Assembly (NCBI RefSeq): GCF_000801105.2
Contig: NW_026615417.1
Location: 1-64,000 of the forward strand
DNA: 64,000 nt
Origin: Raphanus sativus
Taxonomy: Eukaryota > Streptophyta > Magnoliopsida > Brassicales > Brassicaceae
Direction: 5' to 3'
Shown: positions 1 to 12,000 of the stretch, piece by piece
Numbering within the stretch: the first letter of the stretch is position 1
How the letters are laid out: each line of letters opens with the position of its first letter
Made by a program: the position numbers and the translations under genes
The notes under the pieces: generated by a model
Database searches by the model: none
What the model saw: the letters and a program-made list of their open reading frames with translations, nothing else
Told to the model about the DNA's origin: nothing

Positions 1-178
1 AAATTTGAAAGTTCAGAATTTATATGACAATTTTTTCTTTTTTTTATTCTGGTAAATATATAGTTCAAAAAATCATGTGTATTAAGATATGCTAACATCA
101 CCCTTGATCATTCGCTAAAACCTTTCCCTAATGGCCATGATTTAACATCTTTTCTCATTGAAATATGAATTTTTGCAG

Positions 179-645
179 AAGGTGAGTCTTCACGATAGGT
201 GGCAAGTGTTTAGAGGAAAGAGTACAGACCAAAATGATTTGGTATACACATTGAAAAGATCGTCGATGTTTCAGTTGATTAAGCCAAAGCTAGATGTTTT
301 CTTAGCTCCTAATAAGGAAATGAAGGAATGTGACTTCCATGTCAAAGGAAGTTGGATCGACCGGTCCTCTACCATCTATGCTGGAAAATCTGACGTAATT
401 GTTGCACAGGTAATCATCATCCTTTTAATTCAACTAGTTATATAGTATGATCTTATTGGTTAAATAATTTTTGGTTGTGTTTTGTGTGATGGTTTTATCA
501 GATGCACAAGAAACATACCGCGCAGAGCATATTGATAGGGAAGAGTAATTTCTCGGTTACGGTGTATCCGAATGTTGATTATGCGTTTATAGTCTCTCTC
601 ATTGTAATTCTCGATGACATTAACCGAGAAGATTCCGGAGAGTAA
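179..645 (+). CDS. LURP-one-related (LOR, DUF567) protein, 3' part
   Basis: Two exons at 179-409 and 502-645 follow canonical splice sites (acceptor AG at 177-178; intron 410-501) and both are in phase 0, giving 124 residues to the stop. The text VSLHDRWQVFRGK, then DVFLAPN, then YAFIVSLIVILDDIN is typical of the LURP-one-related family, which has a tubby-like beta-barrel fold; some members are linked to defence responses. Exon 3 begins with MHKKHT and ends in REDSGE. The first exon is not recognisable in bases 1-178 and is probably left of the window, so the gene is partial by truncation rather than broken. From memory the collinear Arabidopsis gene is At3g11740. The molecular function of the family is not settled. 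Confidence 0.85.
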
Positions 646-1314
646 ACACAATTTTCTTGTGAATGATTCTTGATATTTCTTTTGCTACATTTTAGATGGT
701 GTTTTAAATTAGTTATTATGTTTCATAATAATTCTCATTTTAAATTTTTTATTTTGTTTCAAAATAAATGTCATTCTACAATTCTAATGTAATTTTGTAC
801 ATTAAATCTATGTTTTACCCTTTTGAATAACCAATACATTTTTATTTGAATTGTTTTTATTTAATTAATTATATATTAAATAGAGATATATTAGTATATT
901 ATACAATAATTACAATTTTCTTAATCGCCGTGAAAAATTGTCAAAACGACATTTATAATGAAACGGAAAGAGTATTATATTTGTTTCAATTCAAATTATA
1001 TTTTCAATTTTCTATGCAAAACTTTAATATCATTTGATGTTTTTGACATTTATATTCTATTTATGAGTTTTTATTGGTTGGATTAGCTTTAGTGTAAAAC
1101 AAAATCAAAGTTTAACTGGTGTGCAACACCAATTAATTTTTTTCAAAAAAAAAAAACACAANTAAATTAAAACAGAGGGAGTAAATGATACGAAAGAAAT
1201 ATCATTATTTAATTCTTCAAATTCCTAAAAGTTTTGAAGTTTTGTTTTGAAACAAATATCATAATTTCTTGGATACCATTCTCTTTGTAACGACAGAGGA
1301 TTCGGTTCATTGAA
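646..1314. repeat. AT-rich intergenic DNA with a degenerate MITE-like inverted repeat
   Basis: This stretch separates the convergent LOR and FOLB1 genes. Around 705-780 the text reads GTTTCAAAATAAATGTCATT, and around 935-975 the opposite strand reads GTTTCATTATAAATGTCGTT. This is an imperfect inverted repeat of the kind found at the ends of plant MITEs. No coding region is supported. One ambiguous base (n) lies at 1162 after an A-run. Confidence 0.4.
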
Positions 1315-2347
1315 TCAATGCTTTTGCTGTCGGAAAATCTCAACCCCTAAGTAATCAATAGTAGTCTTGACAAGTGCAACATTTGGCTTCGATACCTTCA
1401 CCCGAACAGCGGTTATACGAGGAAACGTTTCAAGAGTTCTGGACGCGATGAGTTCCGCGACTGTCTCCAGAAGGTTTCTTGGAGACCCTTCTACAATTTC
1501 TTTAGCTATGCTGCAAACCAAAAATCAAACCATATAACTATATGTAGTGACGGACATGGATAAGTGGACACTGGTACGAGCAAAGAACCTGAAAATGTCA
1601 ACGTAGCTGATAGTGTCATCTAAGTTGTCTGATTCACCAGCCCTTTTAAGACTCACCCACGCATCAATGTCAACGAGAAACATCTGCCCCAAAGTCTTCT
1701 CTTCTGGAATCGCTCCATGGTAACCGTAGAACTTTAGCCCTTTTAGTATCAGTTTGTCTCCTCCAGTCATTGACATGTCTTTCTCCGATGATTCTCTTCC
1801 AATAACTATATAATAAAACTGCATATAAGCTTGAGGCTCAAGAACAAAAAAAAAGCTTCACAAAGCAAGGTATTGTCAAATTTTTATACACACACGTTTG
1901 AAAAAAAAAATAAGCAGGATTATCTTTTTGATTACTTATTTACGCAGTAACATTTACTACAATAAATCCACATTAAGTCCCCGTTAAGCACAAGATTAGA
2001 GATAAATCTAGCAACAAAACAACTTTTGATGTCATCAATTGTACAGAGTGACCTGTCTCTTTTCATTCTCCTAGAAAATATTTTATCAGCCAACAGAGAA
2101 AATTATAAGAAACCAGAGTTTGTAAAATTACGACATATTAACTAACTAATGAGATTCAATGACTGGTGTTGTCTGAACAGTAAATCATGTCAAGAGAGAA
2201 ACTAATTCCAAATATTAATTGAAACTAAAGAAGTAAAATCAGATTCTAATAGACATCTCTCGATCTTTGTTATACAATTGAGAAACTTGGGGACATACCT
2301 CGCGGTGACAACGTCGCCAGAGCCGTCGTTTCAAGTGAGCTGTACAT
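1315..2347 (-). CDS. FOLB1: Dihydroneopterin aldolase (FolB)
   Basis: FolB cleaves 7,8-dihydroneopterin to 6-hydroxymethyl-dihydropterin and glycolaldehyde in folate synthesis. Exons are 2347-2299, 1805-1589 and 1510-1315, with GT-AG introns and consistent phase, giving 153 aa. The first exon encodes MYSSLETTALATLSPR and joins through a split valine codon; a start inside exon 2 (MSMTGG) would also give a working enzyme core. The core shows LILKGLKFYGYHGAIPEE, KTLGQMF, SYVDIF, and ITAVRVKVSKPN. In the family, the Glu of the EEKTLGQ region and the Lys of the RVKxxKPN strand are the usual active-site positions. The length fits the single-domain plant enzymes, which form octamers. From memory it corresponds to At3g11750. 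Confidence 0.93.
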
Positions 2348-2466
2348 CTCTCCTCCGTTCGCGGCAACAGATTTTAAGATTAGACGAGTGTGAGAGACAT
2401 AGGAGGAAATTAGTTTTTCTTATTTAAGAAAGGAAGTAGATGGAGCAGAAAGAGAGGGTATGATAG

Positions 2467-2496
2467 TGGGCCAATTTAAGATATTTTATAGGCCCA
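2467..2496 (-). promoter_or_regulatory. Site II-type motifs upstream of FOLB1
   Basis: TGGGCC lies at 2467-2472 and GGCCCA at 2491-2496, about 120-150 bases upstream of the FOLB1 start codon. TGGGCY (site II) elements bound by TCP factors are common in promoters of growth-related and housekeeping plant genes. The motif match is direct; function is inferred. Confidence 0.45.
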
Positions 2497-2499
2497 ATA

Positions 2500-4900
2500 T
2501 CCAAGGTCATTTCTTGCTGGTCCATCTAATATTTTTATTTTATTCGTGCAACTTTACATTAGAGTCTTAACAGATAAATCTCGGGGAAAATAACAAAACA
2601 AAACAAAAGCTAAAACCACTTTCTCCGAATCCTAACTACCTTATGAATCTAATCGGTAAAAGGGCTTGCTTTATGAATTTTCTACTACACCACTCAACCA
2701 TCATCATGCTCATGCAGATTATATTGTGTTTACATACATATTCTTATGTACAAAGAAGCTAAATTCTTTTCTAAGTGATTCTTGAATTATTATTCTTACT
2801 TCCCTTGAATATCAACTTAAATAAGTAATACAAATAAATAATTAATTTGCTTGTGCTAATATTGTATAACATTGCTATCACACTGAACACTGATGAGTTA
2901 ATATCTATCATGATCGACGTTCCAATACTAGTAATTAACATGTCTCGACCAACCTTTCCAGTATTTGGAATGGCTCATAGAAACTAATCACAATTCAAAT
3001 TCTAAAGAAGAAGAAAAAATTTATGGCAATAGATCATCAGCAGCAGAATTTGGATTTAATCATGATCGCGTTTACTTTGTCCAACAGAATTAAAAGTCTG
3101 GAAAAAGGGCTATTATGTATTTTGAAGGGTAAACAGGATAGGAGAAAAGTGTCGCACGATTTCTTTGCATTGGAAAGAAAGTTCCAGAGAAAAAGCAAAA
3201 GCTCTCGAGAAAGTAGGACTAAAAATTGTGGTTGAGACAAAAACCCATCATCTTCAACGCTAAAAATGATTTTAAGACAATTGTGGTTTCTATTTTCACT
3301 ATCTTGTTTGTTAACTGGAGTTATTAAATTTGTGCAGTCAATGACTAGCGTGATGACAACGCTGAAGTTCCACCATCTCATATGCCGATAATATCGCTGA
3401 CTAAGTATCCGGTTCTTTTATAATTTAATTCAAACTTGAATTACGGGTCGTATTATTATATCGTCGTCATATATTTGGATAGTTGAATACTTTATAAGTT
3501 CACCAGTTAAATGAAATTTAATATACTGGACATAGTTATCTTCGTTCAAATGTATCGTTGTTATTGTTAATTAGTTGTAATTTAGAACAAGCAAATTATT
3601 AATCGCCTACCAATCGTTAATCGCTCACTTTAACCTTTCAACATATACCGTTCAACTAACCATTAATCGTAGTTATTTTTTTCGTAAAATCTAACAATCG
3701 CAATGGTATTCGTCTTGTTTAAACCAGATTGGTCTCACAACTTATGAGCAAATTAAATACTAGGCATGTGGCTGTGATGTGTGAAACAAGTCAATGAATC
3801 TTTAGCCATGATCATTACAATTAGAATTTAAGAAAAATGGTCAAATTATATTAATTTCGAACAATTTTTGAAATATAAAGTGGGTAGGCTAAATTATTAT
3901 GCGATAAAAAGAATGATCATGCATGAATCATGATGCAATAGATACTGCTTGTTCCTTTAGTGTGAAGCATAGCTAGGGCCAGTGACCACCGCACTCCAGT
4001 GGCATGAAGCACATTAGTTGTCAAACGTTGTCGCATTAGACAATCATTTGAATTTTAAAGTGAAATTTAAACTTAAATGTATGCTTGAACCTCTAAATGC
4101 ATATGATTATGTAACAATAGCATCGATCATGTCAAATGTTTGGAGGAGGATGTCTTAAAGTACGATGAACATAGAATAAAAGAATGGCATGCTCCACTAA
4201 CCAATACATTTTACTATTGATAATGAAGTTCTTAACTGATAAAGAGTATTAGATTGACACGTAAAATGGATAATATAAACCCTACTTAAAGTCTTAAACA
4301 GCTTGATCGTATATCTTGGAGTTTTTCATGATTATAGCTTTTTCTTTGAAAATATTTGTTGAAACTTCAGCCATCGTTTGTGTTGTTTTTGTTTGGACAC
4401 CAAGAAGGCAAGAACGGTGAACTACCAGCTTTAGTCTAATAATATTCTTTTTATTTAATAGAATGACGATAATTTGGAAGGAATAATAATAGACACCTAA
4501 GATTAGCACTTTTTAAAAATTAAAGTATAATAGGACAAAAACACATGGTCTACAAATAATTCTCAACACATGAAATCCAAAATTGAAGTCTCGAAACCAA
4601 TTTAATTTGAGCTACTAAATTGACTAAGTTTAATAATAAAAGAAATGGTCAATTATACTATCTTTTTTTTTTGTAACACGGTCAATTATACTATCTTGTA
4701 AGGATTCGATTTTACTAAAAAAAAACAAAACGGGATATATTAACACCGTTAAGTAGTCGCTTCCCTCCGTGAGATTCGGTTAGACTTAAACCCGGTTCAT
4801 ACGCTAACGGTCACACGCGGAAAGACTTAACCACGGTTAACTCATTTTACACATTTTAACTCCGGTTCGCTGTTTTATTCCAATCCAAGTAGTCTCTTAT
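2500..4900. other. Intergenic region without a recognisable gene
   Basis: About 2.4 kb of AT-rich DNA lies between the divergent FOLB1 and NT-C2 genes. An ORF near 3023-3235 and its antisense have no recognisable family or gene structure. A 17-base unit, GTCAATTATACTATCTT, occurs twice within about 35 bases near 4648 and 4681. The right end (about 4900-5226) is CT-rich and probably the 5' UTR of the next gene. Confidence 0.5.
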
Positions 4901-5226
4901 CGTTCGTTAGAGAGAGGGACAGATCTGTGAAGTAGAGATCTTCCTTTTTCACTTTTCTTCGTTGTCTCTCTCTGTCTACACGCTTGTGCTGTGTTGTGTG
5001 TGCCCACTTTCCCTCTCTCTCCTCTCTTCGCACCTTAACCTTTTCATCTTTAAGCAGAGAAGAAGAAGAAGCTAAAAACTTCTTCCAAGTTAATTTTAGC
5101 TTCCAAAGTTTTCATCTTTCCAAGATAGAACTCGCTTTCTATTTTGGGCATTCATCTAATCCAACAAGTTAAATAAAAAACAAACTTTTTTTTAATTTTC
5201 TCAACTACTCTGTTTTTCGTGTTTCA

Positions 5227-8098
5227 ATGGTGGTGAAGATGATGAAGTGGCGGCCATGGCCGCCGCTGATGACGAAGAAATACGAGGTGAAGCTGTCCGT
5301 GAGGAGACTGGAGGGTTGGGATCTGCCGGAGAAGGAGAGATTGACGGTGGAGATTCGGTGGAAAGGGCCCAAAGCGACGGCGCTGGGATCTCTGAGGAGG
5401 TCGTCGGTGAAGAGGGACTTCACCAAGGAAGCTGTTGCTGCGGCGGAGGAAAGCGACGTCGTTTCGTGGGAAGATGAGGGAGAGGTGTTTCAGAGCGTGT
5501 GCTCTCTCACTTGTTACAAGGATGATGATACTCTGTTTTATCCTTGGGAGATTGCTTTCTCTGTTTTCACCAGTGTAAGTGTGGTTTCAATAACAGAAAA
5601 CTCCCAAAAACGGTTATTAGGGTTTTGATTGGTTTAGTATCTAAAGATTCAAAGGTAGAGACTTTTGTGATTAACCTATGGTTACAGGGTTTTGATTGGT
5701 TAGCATCTAATAGATATGAGACTTTGTGATATATTTTGATTTGGTACCAGTTGATGTCTCAACCGTGTTCTTGGTTAGCATGTCTGATTGAATTTGATAT
5801 TCCAGGAAATGAAGCAAGGACAGAAGAATAAAGCTCCTCTCGTTGGAACAGCATCTTTGAATCTTGCTGAGTACGCTCGTGTAACCGATCAAAGAGAGTT
5901 TGAACTAAACCTTCCTCTCACCCTCTCTGCTTGTGTAGCCTCTGAGCCACATCCCTTGCTCTGTGTACGCTCCCTTCCCTCTTTCATTACATCTTTACTT
6001 CAATGGTGTTTTCTTGAAGTTTTAAGGATTCTATTTGTTCTTTAGGTATCATTGAGTCTGTTTGAGCTTAGAACCACACCAGAAACCTCAGACTCACAAA
6101 CAGCTGTTGTCCCTGTCCCATCTCCACCTCCACCAGCTCTTGAACCTCACCAAACCGAGAAGGAAGACGTGTCCGCAATCAAAGCAGGTCTAAGAAAAGT
6201 CAAGATCTTCGTTTCCACAAGGAAAGCCAAGAAGGCTTGCCACCGCGAGGCAGAAGCAGAAGAAGGAGGAGGCAGGTTCTCAAGCTTTGAATCATCAGAA
6301 TCACTCGACCTTTCCGAGGAAGCCTCCGACGAATGCAAAGAAGATCTGATGAGCGTGAGAAAGTCTTTCTCATACGGACCATTGTCTTACGCAAACGGGG
6401 TTGGAAGTTCGTTGAACCGTGGCGCAAAAATCAGCGAAGAAGACGAAGATTGGGTTTATTATAGCCACAGGAAGTCTGACGTTGGAGGAGGAGGAGGAGG
6501 AGGAGGCTGCTCGGACGTTGAAGATACTTCTTCTGGTTTGGTGTATGAGACGTCATCATCACTTCTTCCTCGTCGAAGCATATTGCCGTGGAGGAAGAGG
6601 AAGCTGAGCTTTAGATCGCCGAAGGCTAAAGGAGAGCCTTTGTTGAAGAAAGATAATGGAGAAGAAGGTGGAGATGACATTGATTATGATAGGAGACAAC
6701 TTAGCTCAGATGAAGCTCTTGTGGTAAGATCTCATCATCTCCTATGTTATAGTTCTTGTCAATGTTCAAAGAACCATTAGACAATTTGTATAGGATTTAG
6801 CTACTAGGCATTAATGGATTAATGATTTATTTTTATATATTTTACACTAGATATTTTATTTTTTAGATTTAATTATAAAATTATATTTGATAAATTATAA
6901 AAATTAGACATACAAAAAAGCAAAATTAGACAACTATGTGAATTCACATTAACATTATCATTTGATTTTACATATTTAGACTAATTTAAATCGATTTAAA
7001 TCTGTTTTAACCGGTTTAGACCAGTTTAAACCAGTGTATAAATCGGATTTTAAGAAAATAATTCCGGCTATAATCAATTTGCCACCTAGATAAATTCTTA
7101 GAACATTGGTTCTTGTTAGTGTCTATGTCTTGACTTGTGGCATATGTTAAATTTGTCAGAGAAGCAAAACAGATGAAGATTCTTCATCAGCCAATCCTCA
7201 ACAATCTTCTTTCTTGGAGTTTGGAGACGACAGTTTCGCTATAGGAACCTGGGAAGAGAAAGAAGTGATAAGCAGAGACGGACACATGAAGCTTCAGACA
7301 AGTGTCTTCCTCGCTTCCATCGACCAGAGAAGCGAGCGTGCAGCTGGCGAGAGCGCGTGCACCGCTCTCGTAGCCGTCATCGCGGATTGGTTCCAGAAGA
7401 ACGGTAACCTCATGCCTATAAAGTCTCAGTTCGATAGTCTGATCAGAGAAGGCTCGTTGGAGTGGAGAAACCTCTGCGAGAACGAGACGTACATGCAGCA
7501 GTTCCCCGACAAGCATTTTGATCTCGACACTGTGTTACAAGCGAAGATACGGTCTCTAACTGTTGTCCCCGGGAAGTCATATGTCGGTTTTTTCCATCCG
7601 GAAGGGATGATCAACGAGGGAAGCAGCTTCGAGTTTCTGCAGGGAGCAATGTCTTTCGATAGCATTTGGGACGAGATTATCAATCTAGACGATGATGACG
7701 ACGAGCGTGTTTATATCGTGAGCTGGAACGATCACTTCTTTGTACTCAAAGTTGAAAACGAAGCTTACTATATCATTGACACGCTTGGTGAGAGGCTGTA
7801 CGAAGGGTGTGATCAAGCTTACATTTTGAAGTTCGATGATAAAACGGTTATCCACAAGAATCTTCAAGCAGAGGAGTCAGAATCCGAACCTGAACCTGAG
7901 CCTGAGCCAGAGGTTGTGTGCAGAGGGAAGGAGTCATGTAAAGAGTATATTAAGAGCTTCTTGGCGGCGATACCGATAAGGGAGTTGCAAGAGGATATCA
8001 AGAAAGGATTAGCTTCGACTGCTCCTGTTCATCAACGGTTACAGATCGAGTTTCATTACACGGAGATGAGCACAAGCACGGATGTCGTCGCTGTCTGA
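5227..8098 (+). CDS. NT-C2 domain protein (EEIG1/EHBP1 N-terminal domain)
   Basis: Four exons, 5227-5574, 5806-5964, 6046-6723 and 7160-8098, all phase 0 with GT-AG introns, give 707 aa. Residues about 15-180 form the NT-C2 domain, from KYEVKLSVRRLEGWDLPEK through FYPWEIAFSVF and LVGTASLNLAEYA to VSLSLFELRT. NT-C2 is a C2-like module thought to bind membranes or act as an adaptor. The middle is low-complexity, with a Gly run near residue 315 and Ser- and acid-rich stretches. The C-terminal third is conserved: SACTALVAVIADWFQKN, YVGFFHPEGM, VSWNDHFFVLKVE, YYIIDTLGERLYEGC. An acidic Glu-Pro repeat precedes the end. From memory the Arabidopsis counterpart is At3g11760, of similar length. The exact role is unknown to me. 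Intron 3 (6724-7159) is AT-rich with TTTAAACCGGTTTAGACC-like repeats. Confidence 0.9.
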
Positions 8099-8685
8099 AT
8101 AGTTAAGGCAGAGAGTATGCTAACGTTTTTTTTGAGGTTCTTGTTAGTTTTTGTAACTCATCTCTTTAGCTTTTAAACTAACTTTGTGAATGTAAAAGTT
8201 TAACCCTCTCTTTTAGAGCTGTGCTGATTTCGGAAAGGTTTTTGAAATCAAATCTGTTTCTGGTTCAGTTTGGTTTAACAAACCGCACTATTAACCGAAT
8301 AATTTCTTTTTTTAAATATACCAAAATTGAACTAAAATAACCAAATTTAACTACCTGATTTTAACTGATTTTTTCATTTATCTGTAAAAAATAATTTTCA
8401 GTTAATTTCGTTTTAAAATAAAAAACCAAATTTAAAAGATAAGCGAACCAAAATGTTATACGGTTAATTTCAAAATTATTTTTAAAATTTATGGTGAACC
8501 AAAAACCGAAAACCAAAAATTTGGTTTGGTTTCAGAAAACCGAAATTACAAGCTTGCTCTCTTTTATTTATGCAAACATGATTTTGTTCAGTCATAGCAA
8601 CAACAAACATATCAAAATCCACAATCTCACAAATCAATTTGATCAAGAAATCAGATATTAGGTTGTCACATATAACAACATCCCC
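8099..8685. other. 3' flank and AACCAAA/CCGAA-type low-complexity repeat
   Basis: After the NT-C2 stop codon comes a probable 3' UTR. From about 8233 to 8545 the DNA is rich in repeats such as AACCGAA, AACCAAA and TTTGGTTTGGTTT, a common simple dispersed repeat of Brassicaceae. No gene is seen. The last part (about 8580-8685) is the 3' UTR of the minus-strand exonuclease gene. Confidence 0.5.
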
Positions 8686-8766
8686 TCACTGCTGCAATTG
8701 ATCATAGACATTGTAAACAAGCCAACCTTCAATAGCTGCAGCTTCGAGCCGATCATTACCTCCAGC
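8686..8766 (-). pseudogene. Severed 3' end of the RNase H-like exonuclease gene
   Basis: On the minus strand this stretch continues the coding frame of the gene interrupted at 13475. It runs from the target-site duplication (8762-8766) through GNDRLEAAAIEGWLVY and NVYDQLQQ to a TGA at 8686-8688. It supplies the 24 C-terminal codons lost from the main gene body. Joined to the 176 codons upstream of the insertion, the pre-insertion protein would be 200 aa, the length I recall for At3g11770. It is now separated by 4.7 kb of retrotransposon and has no start of its own. Confidence 0.9.
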
Positions 8767-9042
8767 TATAGAATCACAAACTTTCAATAAGATGTCCTTC
8801 TCTTATTCACTTCAATCAAAGCTTACAACTTTTAGGTCACAAGCTATCAATATCACAAATCCGATATCTTATAGCACACACCATCATTCTCTATATATAG
8901 ATATCGTAAGTCCTAATCCTATGTAATAATACATCTTAGATAATCATCAAAATATATTAAAACTTCCAATTCCTCAACATAATAGGATTAGGTCTTGTAG
9001 CTTGCTTCTCAAGCTTCTTTAAGTCTTAAGCTTAATTCAACA
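8767..9042 (-). repeat. 3' LTR of the copia element
   Basis: This is the 276 bp left copy, which is the 3' LTR because the element lies on the minus strand. It appears identical to 13199-13474. The gag-pol stop codon lies inside it (at 9009), so the last codons of the polyprotein are LTR-encoded. Confidence 0.95.
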
Positions 9043-12000
9043 TTCTCCCCCTTAAGCTTAAGCTTCTCTTCACTCACATCTTCAACTCCAATAAGGCTTC
9101 TCATCTCCTTGAACTTTATTCTTCCAAGTGACTTTGTGAGTATGTCTGCCTTTTGTTCATTTCCCGGAACATGCTTGACATCTACTTGCTCATTCTCAAC
9201 ACATTCTCTTATAAAATGGAATCTCCTATGAATGTGCTTACTCCTACCATGGAATACAGGATTTTTCGTCAGAGCTATAGCAGACTTATTGTCTACTTTA
9301 ATGGTCACTCGTTCACATGCTTTACTTGTAACCTCACTTAGTAATTCCTGTAACCAAATAGCTTGTTTCGCAGCCTCTGTCGCAGCCATGAATTCTGCTT
9401 CACAACTTGATAAGGCAACTATTTCTTGCTTGGTAGAGCACCAAGTAATAGGACTCTCACCAAGGTAAAAGATGTGGCCCGTTGTGCTTTTTCCATCATC
9501 ATCATCAACGTTGTGTGAGCTATCACTGTAACCTTCAAGCTTCCATCCCTTATCTCGTGCAAATCGAAGTCCAAACGAGCAGGTTCCACGCAAGTATCTC
9601 ATGATCTGTTTCAATGCAGCACCGTGTGACACTCTTGGTTCTTGCAGGTAACGACTGAGTACACCAACGCTAAAGGATAGATCAGGCCGCGTATGCAACA
9701 AATATCTGAGACAGCCAATCATACGACGATATTCCCTTTCATCAACTCTATCTTCATCAACGGCTTTTGAGAACTTAGCATTCATCTCCATAGGTATATG
9801 AGTCAAATTGCAGGAGCTCATGCCAAATTCTTCGAGTATCTTTTGCGCATATCTGTCTTGCTTTAGAATAATGCTATCTTCTAGCTGCTGAACTTCGATC
9901 CCCAAATAATATGTTAGAGGTCCAAGATCACTCATATCAAACTTAGCTCCCATCTCACGTTTGAAAGCCAATATCAGATCAAGTGATGAACCGGTTACGA
10001 GAAGATCATCTACGTAGACAACTATAACCAGAAGTGATCCGTTCTTCTTCTTACAATACAGAGATGGTTCCTTAGAACATCTCACGAAGCCTAGACCTTG
10101 CAGGATTTGGTTCAACTTTACGTTCCAGGCTCTAGGAGCTTGACGCAGCCCGTAGAGAGCTTTTTTAAGCTTATAAACTTTATGTTCTTGCCCCTTAACA
10201 ACGAACCCTTCTGGTTGGACAACAAACACATCTTCCTTTAGTTCTCCGTGAAGAAACGCGGTTTTAACATCTAGATGATGTATGTCCCAACCATTCGAAG
10301 CTGACAATGCAATAATCAATCGAATAGTCTCCATGCGCGCCACAGGAGCAAAGACTTCATCATAGTCAATGCCATGCTTCTGAACGTATCCTTTCACGAC
10401 TAGACGCGCTTTGTACTTACTGATGCTACCATCTGCATTCCTCTTGATTTTGAATATCCATTTAAGCCCAATTGGCTTCACTCCTTGTGGAAGCTCCACA
10501 AGATCCCATGTATTGTTCTTCTCTATCGAGTATATCTCATCAGTACACGCATCAATCCATACTTGCAACTCTTTTGCCTCATTGAAATCCCATGGTTCGT
10601 CGTTGATTATCATCATCAAGCGCTCACACTCTGTTTCCGCCAAGATCACATAATCATCGAGATATGATGGTCTATTCGATACGCGTTGTGATCGTCTCAG
10701 CTGAGGAGGTTCTTCGTCTTCTTCTTCGTTAAGGTCATCTTCCTCCTCAATTGTAACAGCTTCAGTTTCTTCTTCATCATCAATGGTGATTTCCTCTGTT
10801 TCACCACTCTGTTTTAGTCGTTTTATTTGAACAACAAGTTCTCCTCTCTCGTCGTCCTTTGTTTTCTTCGTCAAGTTCCACGGCCATTCTTTGTTCTCGT
10901 CAAAAATTACATCACGGCTCACTACGATGCGCTTGCTTGATGGATCAAACAAACGGTAAGCTTTACTTCCTGGTTCAGTTCCCAAATGCACAAGTGTTTT
11001 TGACCTGTCATCAAGTTTTCTCCTTCCTGCCGCTTCCGTCCTTGCATAACACACGCATCCAAATACTCGTAGGTGACTTAGGTTTGGTCTCCTTGTTTTT
11101 AAGCCTTCGTATGGTGTCATCCCCTCTAATGATCTCGTCGCTACTCGATTGATAAGATAGGTAGAGTGTCTCACAGCTTCCCCCCAGAACTCGTTTGGCA
11201 TATGCATATGTTTTAGGATGCTTCTTGTCATCTCTAGGAGAGTTCTGTTTCGGCGCTCTACTATGCCGTTTTGTTGAGGGGAGTATGGTGCCGTTAGATG
11301 CCGCTTAATACCGTTCCTGTTGCAATAGTCCTGAAAATCATTTGAACAAAATTCTCCACCTCTGTCTGTTCGGAAAGTGATGATTTTATTCTGTGTTTCT
11401 TGCTCCACAAGTGTCTTAAAGACTTGAAACTTCTCATACGCTTCACTCTTTTCCTTGAGCATGATGGTCCACATATATCTTGTATGGTCGTCAATAAGAA
11501 CAAATACATAGCGCTTCTGTGACGGTGTTGGTGGTGAGATTGGTCCGCATAGGTCGCCATGAATGAGTTCAAGAGGTTTCGTTGCTCGGAACAGAGTTGA
11601 CTTCGGGAATGATTTTCTTGTTTGCTTACCACGTAAACATGACACACAAGTCTCTGTTTCTGCAGAAACATCAGACATACCAACAACAAGTTCTTTGGTG
11701 ATCATCATCTTCATCTTCTCGGTATTTATATGTCCCAAACGAGCATGCCATAGACTTGATTCACTGTCCGTTGATATCTTTAGACACTGAATCTGATCGG
11801 CTTGTAGTATAACCTTATAAAGTCTGTTCATCGATCTCTTTGTCCTAACCAATAACTCTCCGCTGCGATCAAGAAGTGTCAGAGTATCATCCTTCATTCT
11901 TACTTCGCAACCAGCTTCAGTGGCCTGTCCTAAACTGATTATATTGCTTCTAAGACCAGGAATATAATACACATTATTCAAAAATTTCTTCTTGCCATCC

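Noticed and set aside
3023..3381. Overlapping ORFs of 70 and 114 codons on both strands
   Set aside because: No recognised family, no splice context and AT-rich surroundings; they look like chance ORFs.
5247..5477. Overlapping ORF in another frame of NT-C2 exon 1
   Set aside because: The phase-0 frame carries the conserved NT-C2 motifs and continues through three splice junctions; the other frame does not.
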